This document shows, piece by piece, positions 1-5,077 of a stretch of DNA of 6,746 bases. Origin of the DNA: JAOUEA01 sp039933515 (GTDB lineage Bacteria; Actinomycetota; UBA4738; HRBIN12); contig JBDTNY010000130.1 of assembly GCA_039933515.1 (NCBI GenBank), forward strand, positions 1-6,746, given 5' to 3'. A model generated the notes under the pieces. It had not been told where the DNA came from. It worked only from the letters and a program-made list of their open reading frames with translations, and made no database searches. The position numbers were made by a program, and so were the translations under genes. Positions within the stretch are counted from its first letter, which is position 1, and the number at the start of each line of letters is the position of its first letter.

Positions 1-665
1 CAGACCAGGAAGAGGGCGACCAGGAACCCCCAGAATCGTGGTGCCTCGCGGAAAACGGCGCCCACCGCGCCGAGCCGGCCGTCGCCACCGGCAGTGTGCC
101 GAGGCTGATCCTGCGGCACGGTGAAGGACCACGCGAACACGACGACGCTCGCGACCGCGAAGATCGGCATCGCCCAACCCACGCCGTAGGACTGGAAGAT
201 CGCGCCGAACACCAGGCAGCCGATCGCGTAGGTGAAGCTCTCCCAGGACCGGATCCGACCGTACTCCGACATCCGCTTGACGCCGAGATGGTCGAGCGTG
301 ATCGCGTCGACGTTCGGGCCGAAGGTCACCATCGCCCCGGCGAGCAGGAACCCGGTTCCCGCGATCCACGGGAGCGCGTCGGCGCGGGCGAGCAGCAGCG
401 CGAACCCGGCGGCGCCGAGCAGCCCGATCTGCAGCGAGGTCCGGCGGCCCAGCACGGTGTCGGCCATGTGCCCCCAGATCGGGTTCAACAGGATCCGCGC
501 GACGGCCATCGACGCGATCACCACGCCGATCTCGGTGCCCGACAGGCCCTTGCCGTCAAGGTAGAGCGCGAGAAACGGGAAGAACGCCGAGATCACGAAG
601 CCCGAGGTCATGAACAACCCGCGCACCGCGGTGTCGTGCTGCATGCGGTCGTGGAGCGCGCTCAC
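1..665 (-). CDS. MFS transporter, HcaT/LacY-like group (partial, C-terminus outside window)
   Basis: This is an inner-membrane secondary transporter, probably a proton symporter for a small sugar, nucleoside or organic acid. About 221 residues are visible, read from a GTG at 665-663; the rest lies beyond base 1. Hydrophobic segments alternate with short loops: about residues 17-36, 45-64, 78-93, 100-117, 144-160 and 163-181, which is the N-terminal six-helix half. The loop between helices 2 and 3 carries the MFS signature as NPIWGHMAD followed by GRR (residues 61-75). YGRIRSW (135-141) resembles the conserved loop of the phenylpropionate/nucleoside permease group. After PQDQP (184-188) comes a polar central loop and the start of helix 7. 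The GTG overlaps the amidohydrolase stop as GTGA, so translation is probably coupled. Downstream ATGs at 644 and 611 are possible starts, but the GTG keeps the N-terminus intact. The substrate is unknown; context suggests it relates to the neighbouring sugar genes. Confidence 0.87.
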   Translation of the reverse strand, partial: MSALHDRMQHDTAVRGLFMTSGFVISAFFPFLALYLDGKGLSGTEIGVVIASMAVARILLNPIWGHMADTVLGRRTSLQIGLLGAAGFALLLARADALPWIAGTGFLLAGAMVTFGPNVDAITLDHLGVKRMSEYGRIRSWESFTYAIGCLVFGAIFQSYGVGWAMPIFAVASVVVFAWSFTVPQDQPRHTAGGDGRLGAVGAVFREAPRFWGFLVALFLV

Positions 666-1744
666 CTCGCGAGCCCGGGGATCAGACGCTCGGCGTTCCC
701 GGCGTAGACCTGGCGAAGCACCTCGTCGGGGAGGTCGAGACCGGAGATCGCCCAGCGCCCCTGCGGCGGAACGTCGTCTGGCGAATAGAGGAAGTGCTCG
801 TCGGCCGACTCAAGGAACCGCGCGTGCCTGATGTAGGTCTCGCGGCTCGGCGGAAACTCGTCGGTGCCGAACAGGATGCGGTCGGGGAACGCCTCGATCA
901 GCGCGCGCGCCGCCCGCGGCTGCCGGCCGAGCTCGGCGATCCGCGCGGCGATGTCGGCGTGGAAGTTCGGGTAGGTCCCCAGCATGCGGCCGACCCACGC
1001 GAGGTCTTCGGCGCTGCATCCCACATGCGCGCCGATGAAGGCCGTCGATGGGTGCCGCACCACGACCCGCTCGAGCGCACCGACGATCTCGTCGAACGCG
1101 GGGAAGCGGGTTCGATCGCCGAACCACCAGCCGGGGTTCTCGAGCAGCTCCTCCAACCGTTCGTTCGTCTCGTCGAGCGGTTCGAAGAAGGCGACGGGGT
1201 CGGCCACGTGGATCGTGACCGGCACGCCCTCGTCGGCCACCGCCGACCACAACGGGTCGAGCCGTTCGTCGTCTGGCAGCACGAGCTCGCCCGAGTCGTC
1301 GCGGACGGTGGTGCCGAGGATCTTCCACACCTTCATGCCTCGCGCGCCGCGGGCGACGGCCTCCCGCAGCTGCGCCGCCATCCGGCCACCGAAGTCCCCA
1401 CCGCGGGAGGGCTCGTCCCAGTCCACCTGACAGAAGGTGACGAACCGCCCGGGGTGCGCGCGATCGTACCGATCGAGATCGTCCTCCAGCTCGTCCCGCT
1501 GGCCGTCGAGGTTCACGATCGCGCGCACGTTCGCCGCATCCATGATCTCGAGCAGCTCGCCGACGTCGGGCGTGGTCCAGTCCCCCCTCAGCCACCGTCC
1601 GAGGTGATTGTGCGCGTCGATCGCCGGGAACCTGGGCGGCGAGGGATCGCGCCCTCCGGTACGCAGCATCGTCCGCGGCCGATAGTCGTGCAGCCGCAAG
1701 TCTCGGAGGCGGGCGAGATCGGACTCGGTGGGTTCCACGACCAC
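662..1744 (-). CDS. Amidohydrolase-superfamily metal hydrolase (Amidohydro-rel, PF04909 type)
   Basis: This is a predicted cytosolic TIM-barrel hydrolase of 360 residues with no signal peptide or membrane segment. Metal- and substrate-site motifs appear in the expected order: DAHNH (43-47) after strand 1, the lysine-bearing MKVWK (137-141), TIHVADP with H179, GAHVG with H240, and FGTDEFPP with D295. Downstream stretches such as ELGRQPRA (271-278), ESADEHF (312-318), QGRW (328-331) and YAGNAERL (347-354) match my recollection of a conserved but functionally uncharacterised subgroup common in sugar- and polysaccharide-degrading bacteria. Characterised PF04909 relatives are sugar-lactone hydrolases and decarboxylases of the ACMSD type, so lactone opening or deacylation is plausible here. 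The start is a GTG at 1744, seven bases after the regulator's stop; a second GTG at 1738 is an alternative. No strong ribosome-binding site is seen, so it probably depends on readthrough and coupling from the regulator gene. Family assignment is firm; the reaction is inference. Confidence 0.88.
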   Translation of the reverse strand: MVVEPTESDLARLRDLRLHDYRPRTMLRTGGRDPSPPRFPAIDAHNHLGRWLRGDWTTPDVGELLEIMDAANVRAIVNLDGQRDELEDDLDRYDRAHPGRFVTFCQVDWDEPSRGGDFGGRMAAQLREAVARGARGMKVWKILGTTVRDDSGELVLPDDERLDPLWSAVADEGVPVTIHVADPVAFFEPLDETNERLEELLENPGWWFGDRTRFPAFDEIVGALERVVVRHPSTAFIGAHVGCSAEDLAWVGRMLGTYPNFHADIAARIAELGRQPRAARALIEAFPDRILFGTDEFPPSRETYIRHARFLESADEHFLYSPDDVPPQGRWAISGLDLPDEVLRQVYAGNAERLIPGLAR

Positions 1745-1751
1745 GAGGTTC

Positions 1752-2510
1752 TCAGACGATCGTGACGACGACGCCCGCTTCGCGCAGCTCGGCGACCTTG
1801 CCCGGAGCCGCGCCCTTGTCGGTGATCAGCTCGTGGATGCGATCGACCGCGCAGATCTGCGCGAACGCCACCAGCCCGATCTTCGAGGAGTCGGCCACGA
1901 CGATCACCCGGCGCGCGCGCTCGATCAGGGCGAGGTCCGTATGGGCCTCGACCTCGTGATGCGTGGTGAGGCCGGCGTGCGGCGAGACGCCATCGGCGCC
2001 CAGGAAGACGACGTCGAGGTTCAGGCCGGCGAGCGACCGCTCGGCCAGGGGACCTACGAGCTCGTACGACTCGGGCCGAGCGTATCCGCCGGTCACCACG
2101 AGCTTCAGGTTGGGGCGGATCGCCAGCTCCCCGGCGATGTTCAGCGCGTTGGTGACGACGGTCAGGCGTTGGCGATCGACCAGCTCGCGAGCCACCTCGG
2201 TGCAGGTGGTACCCCCGGTGAGACCCACCGCCGCGCCGTCGTCCACCAGGGCGGCCGCCGCGACCGCGATCCGGCGCTTCTCGTCCTGGTGGCGGGAGGC
2301 CTTGTAGCGGAGCGGAAGCTCGTAGAGCACGCCCTGGCCGACGGCTCCCCCGTGCGTACGGGTGAGGAGTCGCTGCTCCTCGAGCAGCTCCAGGTCGCGG
2401 CGGATCGTTGCGGCCGACACGCCGAGCCGCCCCACCAATTCGGCCACGCCGACCGTGCCGTCGGAGGAGAGCTCCTCCAGGATCGCGTTCAGTCGCTCCG
2501 CCTGACGCAT
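1752..2510 (-). CDS. DeoR/AgaR-family transcriptional regulator of sugar metabolism
   Basis: This is a 252-residue DNA-binding repressor, the family's usual length. Residues 1-57 form the N-terminal winged helix-turn-helix: QAERLNAILEEL, then VAELVGRLGVS, the recognition helix TIRRDLELLEE (35-45), and the family's wing motif RTHGGAV (51-57). Residues 75-252 are the phosphosugar-sensing DeoR C-terminal domain. They carry TGGTTCTEVA (98-107), VVTNALNIA (118-126), VVTGGYARPES (138-148), FLGADGV (169-175) and VVADSSKIG (204-212), all typical effector-pocket segments. It is divergently transcribed from the SIS gene and is the obvious candidate to control both arms through the 71-bp region between them. 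The ATG at 2510 has no ribosome-binding site, but a TATACT -10 box ends seven bases upstream, which suggests a leaderless transcript. In this family the effector is normally a phosphorylated sugar; which one is not visible. Confidence 0.94.
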   Translation of the reverse strand: MRQAERLNAILEELSSDGTVGVAELVGRLGVSAATIRRDLELLEEQRLLTRTHGGAVGQGVLYELPLRYKASRHQDEKRRIAVAAAALVDDGAAVGLTGGTTCTEVARELVDRQRLTVVTNALNIAGELAIRPNLKLVVTGGYARPESYELVGPLAERSLAGLNLDVVFLGADGVSPHAGLTTHHEVEAHTDLALIERARRVIVVADSSKIGLVAFAQICAVDRIHELITDKGAAPGKVAELREAGVVVTIV

Positions 2511-2517
2511 GGGGCCG

Positions 2518-2523
2518 AGTATA
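2518..2523 (-). promoter_or_regulatory. -10 box (TATACT) for the DeoR gene
   Basis: On the minus strand the hexamer TATACT, five of six matches to the sigma-70 consensus, ends seven bases before the ATG at 2510. That spacing puts the predicted transcription start at or next to the start codon, so the mRNA would be leaderless. No ribosome-binding site precedes this ATG, which agrees. No good -35 hexamer is seen 16-18 bases upstream. Confidence 0.55.
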
Positions 2524-2543
2524 GGCTCGGTGATCGACTCAGG

Positions 2544-2573
2544 TTGCGTTCATGATCGTTTCACGCATAAAGT
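2544..2573 (+). promoter_or_regulatory. Candidate promoter for the SIS/ABC-transporter operon
   Basis: A -35-like TTGCGT (2544-2549) is followed by either CATAAA (2566-2571, spacer 16) or TAAAGT (2568-2573, spacer 18), each four of six matches to the -10 consensus. With the second box, transcription would begin at about 2580-2582, the SIS start codon, making this transcript leaderless or nearly so. No purine-rich ribosome-binding site precedes 2582. The elements are imperfect and overlap the suspected operator half-sites. Confidence 0.4.
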
Positions 2574-2577
2574 GCGC
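2545..2577. promoter_or_regulatory. Candidate DeoR operator: clustered TGCGT/ACGCA half-sites
   Basis: TGCGT (2545-2549) and ACGCA (2563-2567) form an inverted repeat spanning 23 bases, and a third related half-site TGCGC (2573-2577) follows. The last lies inside a perfect 8-base palindrome, GTGCGCAC (2572-2579). The cluster covers the -35 and -10 regions of the rightward promoter, where a repressor would block RNA polymerase. The half-sites are short and the region is GC-rich, so chance occurrence is a real possibility. Confidence 0.3.
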
Positions 2578-2581
2578 ACAG

Positions 2582-3457
2582 ATGAGCGAAACCGAACGAG
2601 AGATCGCGAGCCAGCCTGCATGCTGGCGGCGCGCGGCGGGTCTCGCTCCCGCGTTCGCCGGCGATCTGCCGGTCCCCGGCGAGCGGGTCGCGGCCGTCGG
2701 CTGCGGAACGTCGTGGTTCGTAGCCCAGGCCTACGCCGCGCTCCGGGAAGAGGCGGGCACGGGCGAGACCGATGCCTTCACGGCCACCGAGTTCCCCCTC
2801 GCACGGCGCTACGATCGGGTGGTGGCGATCAGCCGGAGCGGGACCACCACCGAGGTCGGGCGGCTCGTCGACGCGACCGATCTCCCCACTACCGTCATCT
2901 CGGCGGTGCCCGGTACGCCGGTCCCCGAAGCGGCCGACGCCGCCATCTTCCTCGAGTTCGCGGACGAACGCTCGGTCGTGCAGACCCGGTTCGCGACCAC
3001 CACGCTCGCCATGCTGCGCGCCCATCTCGGACTGGACCCGACGGCCGCGGCCGCTGACGACGCCCAGCGCGCGATCGACGAGGCGATCCCCCACGACCCG
3101 GGCGCGTTCGACCACTTCGTCTTCCTCGGGCACGGCTGGACCGTGGGATTGGCGAACGAGGCCGCCCTGAAGATGCGCGAAGCGGCGCAGGCGCACACCG
3201 AGGCATATCCGGCCATGGAGTACCGTCACGGGCCGATCAGCCTGGCCGGCCCGTCGTCCCTGGTGTGGATCCTGGGGTCGCCCGACCCCACCGTGGCCGA
3301 TGCGGTGGCGCTCACCGGCGCCACCGTGCATCATGCGAGCCTCGACCCGATGGCCGAGCTCGTCTCGGTGCAGCGGACCGCAGTGGCCCTGGCGCAGGCC
3401 CGCGAGCTCGACCCCGACCATCCGCGCAACCTGACCCGATCCGTGGTGCTGTCTTGA
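2582..3457 (+). CDS. SIS-domain sugar-phosphate isomerase/deaminase (GlmS-C/AgaS/FrlB-like)
   Basis: This is a cytosolic enzyme of 291 residues with two SIS folds, acting on a phosphorylated sugar, probably as an aldose-ketose isomerase or an amino-sugar phosphate deaminase. SIS-1 carries the phosphate-binding segments AVGCGTSWF (38-46) and ISRSGTTTE (83-91). SIS-2 begins near FVFLGHGW (179-186) and contains ALKMREAAQAHTEAYP (195-210) and MEYRHGP (212-218), the counterparts of the GlmS isomerase-domain helix and its GELKHGP motif. The C-terminus ends in LDPDHPRNLTRSVVL (276-290), matching the PRNLAKSV tail of GlmS. There is no glutaminase domain, so it is not a glucosamine-6-phosphate synthase. 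The in-frame ATG at 2552 would add ten residues, but the family N-terminus (MSETEREIASQP) begins at 2582, and the promoter boxes fall between the two. It heads the transporter operon, 14 bases before the binding-protein gene. The exact substrate is not deducible. Confidence 0.9.
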   Translation: MSETEREIASQPACWRRAAGLAPAFAGDLPVPGERVAAVGCGTSWFVAQAYAALREEAGTGETDAFTATEFPLARRYDRVVAISRSGTTTEVGRLVDATDLPTTVISAVPGTPVPEAADAAIFLEFADERSVVQTRFATTTLAMLRAHLGLDPTAAAADDAQRAIDEAIPHDPGAFDHFVFLGHGWTVGLANEAALKMREAAQAHTEAYPAMEYRHGPISLAGPSSLVWILGSPDPTVADAVALTGATVHHASLDPMAELVSVQRTAVALAQARELDPDHPRNLTRSVVLS

Positions 3458-3460
3458 ATC

Positions 3461-3465
3461 GGAGG
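3461..3465 (+). promoter_or_regulatory. Strong ribosome-binding site for the sugar-binding lipoprotein
   Basis: GGAGG lies six bases before the ATG at 3472 and fixes that start, rejecting the in-frame extension that runs back through the SIS gene. It is the only strong Shine-Dalgarno sequence at a start in the window, which fits the need for more binding protein than permease. Confidence 0.85.
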
Positions 3466-3471
3466 TACACG

Positions 3472-4809
3472 ATGCGACGACGTTCCGCGCTCCTCGTTCT
3501 GCTGACCACCCTGGCCATGATCGCCGCGGCCTGCACGAGCGGCGGCGACTCGCCGGGCACCGATACCGGGAGCGCCTCGACCGGCGGTGCGCCCATCGAC
3601 ATCACGATGTGGCACGGCTACGGCAAGGTGATCGACAATCAGGGGCAGACCAACTTCGAGGCCAAGGCGCTGATCGACCTCGTCGACGAGTACAACGCGA
3701 TGGACACCGGGGTGCACGTGACCCTCGACTACATCGGCTCGAACGACCACGCCCTCGAGAAGCTCACCGTGGCGCTGCAGGGCGACCTCCAACCCGACAT
3801 CACCTATCAGTACGGGACGTCGATGCCGCAGCTCGCCACCGCCCCCGGGGTCATGTACCTCACCGACCGCGTCCAAGATGCGGGGTTCAACTGGGATGAC
3901 TTTTCGGAGGGCGCACGGGCGGCCGCCTCCGTCGACGGGCAGGTCCTCGGCATCCCGGCGCTGATCGACAACCTCGCGATCGTCTACAACGAGGACCTCT
4001 TCCAGCAGGCCCAGCTCGATGCGCCCACCGCGGACTGGACGTGGGATGACTTCCGCGCGGCGGCCAAGGCACTCACCGATCCCTCGAAGCAGCAGTTCGG
4101 GTTCGCCTATCCGATCGACGGAAGCGAAGACACGGTCTGGCACTACGACGCGATGCTCTGGGAGGCGGGCGGGGACATCCTGAACGCCGACAACACCCAG
4201 GCAGCGTTCAACTCCTCGCAAGGCGTCCAGGCGCTCACCACGCTGCAGGACATGGCCGTCACCGACAAGTCCGTCTTCTTGGACCAGCAGAACGTCGGAA
4301 AGATCGACGAGCTGTTCAACGCCAACAAGATCGGGATGCTCGTCACGGGTCCGTGGGCGCTCTCGTCGTATCCGAGCGTCAACTACGGAGTGCAGATCAT
4401 GCCGACCTACGACGGCGGCTCGCACGCCACGATCGCCGGGCCGGACATGTGGGTTATGTTCGACAACGGCGACGGTCGGGGCGACGCCGCGTGGCAGTTC
4501 ATGACCTGGTTGACGGCGGCCGAGCAGGTCAAGCAGGACTCCATGACGAGCGGCCACCTGCCGATCCGCAACTCGGTGGTGCAAGAGGCAGGATTCCTCG
4601 ACGCCTTCGACGCGAAGTTCCCCGGCGAAGGCTTGTTCGCGGAGAACCTCGCGAACGTCACGAAGGCCCGGCCCGTCATCTCCTCGTACGACCAGATCAG
4701 CCAGATCATGGGTGAGGCCGTGGTGAAGGTGATGCTCGGACAGGCTGAGCCGCAACAGGCGCTGGACGACGCGGCCGCGCAGGTCAACGACGTCTTGGCG
4801 GGCGCCTAG
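3472..4809 (+). CDS. ABC sugar-transporter substrate-binding lipoprotein (CUT1, SBP family 1/8)
   Basis: This extracytoplasmic receptor delivers a carbohydrate to the permeases encoded downstream. It is 445 residues, normal for the family. Residues 1-20 are a lipoprotein signal peptide: basic MRRRS, a hydrophobic core, then IAAAC with the lipidated cysteine at 21. A Ser/Gly/Thr-rich tether runs to about residue 40. The mature fold starts at ITMWHGYGK (44-52), continues through YNAMDTGVHV (74-83), PDITYQYG (108-115) and GIPALIDNLAIVYN (160-173), and has the hinge-side GPWALSSYP from 293. The C-terminus has the usual helical end (MGEAVVKVMLGQAEPQQALDDA). The start is set by GGAGG at 3461-3465. 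Its TAG stop is followed immediately by the ATG of a truncated paralogue. The family binds oligosaccharides, sugars or glycerophosphodiesters; the ligand here is not identifiable. An in-frame open extension back to 3265 lies within the SIS gene and is rejected. Confidence 0.95.
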   Translation: MRRRSALLVLLTTLAMIAAACTSGGDSPGTDTGSASTGGAPIDITMWHGYGKVIDNQGQTNFEAKALIDLVDEYNAMDTGVHVTLDYIGSNDHALEKLTVALQGDLQPDITYQYGTSMPQLATAPGVMYLTDRVQDAGFNWDDFSEGARAAASVDGQVLGIPALIDNLAIVYNEDLFQQAQLDAPTADWTWDDFRAAAKALTDPSKQQFGFAYPIDGSEDTVWHYDAMLWEAGGDILNADNTQAAFNSSQGVQALTTLQDMAVTDKSVFLDQQNVGKIDELFNANKIGMLVTGPWALSSYPSVNYGVQIMPTYDGGSHATIAGPDMWVMFDNGDGRGDAAWQFMTWLTAAEQVKQDSMTSGHLPIRNSVVQEAGFLDAFDAKFPGEGLFAENLANVTKARPVISSYDQISQIMGEAVVKVMLGQAEPQQALDDAAAQVNDVLAGA

Positions 4810-5070
4810 ATGCCGCGTCGGGCGTCGCTCGCGGCGCTCCTGAGCGTCGCGATCGTGGCCGCCGCGTGCACGGGCGGCAGTGACGGGGCATCGGAGTCCG
4901 GCTCGGCGCCGTCCGAACCGGTCACCATCACCCTGTGGCACGGCTACGGCAAGGTCGAGTCGCCGAACGGCCAGGTCAACCACGAGGCGCTGTCGCTGCA
5001 GGACCAGATCGACGTCTTCAACGCATCGCATCCCGACATCCACGTCGACGAGGTCCTGGCGGGCGGGTAG
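4810..5070 (+). pseudogene. Truncated second sugar-binding lipoprotein (internally deleted SBP remnant, ORF open)
   Basis: This 86-codon open frame starts directly after the preceding stop (TAGATG). Residues 1-19 form a lipoprotein signal with VAAAC (cysteine 20), followed by a Gly/Ser tether and TITLWHGYGKV (39-49). Residues 37-79 align without gaps to residues 41-83 of the upstream binding protein with 22 of 43 identities, including WHGYGKV, GQ, EA and HV. A 22-base stretch at the WHGYGKV codons is identical between the genes (3608-3629 and 4934-4955). It then stops after HVDEVLAGG, where a normal family member continues for over 350 residues. Its last 30 bases resemble the 3' end of the upstream gene. 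It lacks nearly all of the ligand-binding fold, so it cannot be a working receptor. It has no frameshift or internal stop, so it could still make a ~66-residue membrane-anchored lipopeptide. A remnant is my preferred reading; an exapted small lipoprotein is possible. Confidence 0.75.
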
Positions 5071-5072
5071 GA
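5069..5072 (+). promoter_or_regulatory. Ribosome-binding site for permease 1, overlapping the upstream stop codon
   Basis: AGGA begins within the TAG stop of the truncated lipoprotein and lies five bases before the ATG at 5078. It supports that start over the much longer in-frame extension back to 4880. It also places permease translation under the influence of ribosomes finishing the short upstream frame. Confidence 0.55.
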
Positions 5073-5077
5073 CCGGG

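Larger units (their letters stand above)
2511..2581. promoter_or_regulatory. Divergent intergenic control region
   Basis: This 71-base gap is the only sizeable non-coding stretch in the window and separates the DeoR gene from the SIS gene. It holds a -10-like box for each direction, a direct repeat of TGATCG (2531-2536 and 2553-2558, 22 bases apart, about two helical turns) and a cluster of TGCGT/ACGCA half-sites (2545-2577). Its position next to a DeoR-type repressor makes it the likely operator region for both arms. Functional assignment is inferred from position and motif content only. Confidence 0.7.

Noticed and set aside
96..707. A 203-codon plus-strand frame over the MFS gene
   Set aside because: It is Arg/His/Glu-rich with no domain, and antisense to a frame with clear membrane helices and the MFS loop motif.
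794..1765. A 323-codon plus-strand frame opposite the amidohydrolase
   Set aside because: It is a GC-driven antisense shadow. The minus-strand frame has the complete amidohydrolase motif set.
1728..2555. A 275-codon plus-strand frame opposite the DeoR gene
   Set aside because: It has no recognisable domain and lies antisense to a textbook DeoR protein.
2552..2581. Earlier ATG for the SIS protein, adding ten residues
   Set aside because: The extra residues do not resemble the family start, the region overlaps the candidate promoter, and the sequence from 2582 begins like related SIS proteins.
2582..3457. SIS protein as glucosamine-6-phosphate synthase (GlmS)
   Set aside because: Only the isomerase half is present. 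There is no N-terminal glutaminase domain with a catalytic Cys, and the context is catabolic transport.
3265..3471. Upstream in-frame extension of the binding protein into the SIS gene
   Set aside because: The extension is Arg/Pro-rich out-of-frame SIS sequence. The signal peptide and GGAGG place the start at 3472.
3458..3471. Possible terminator or internal promoter between the SIS and binding-protein genes
   Set aside because: The gap is only 14 bases, holds a ribosome-binding site and has no hairpin with a T-run.
3331..5043. A 570-codon open frame on the minus strand opposite the binding-protein genes
   Set aside because: Its translation is rich in Arg, Val, Asp and His with no domain motifs, as expected antisense to high-GC coding DNA. 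The plus-strand gene there has a signal peptide, ribosome-binding site and family motifs.
4880..5077. Upstream in-frame extension of permease 1 over the truncated lipoprotein
   Set aside because: The added residues are low-complexity Arg/Ser/Thr. AGGA and the permease family N-terminus support 5078, and the overlapping lipoprotein frame is the homologous one.
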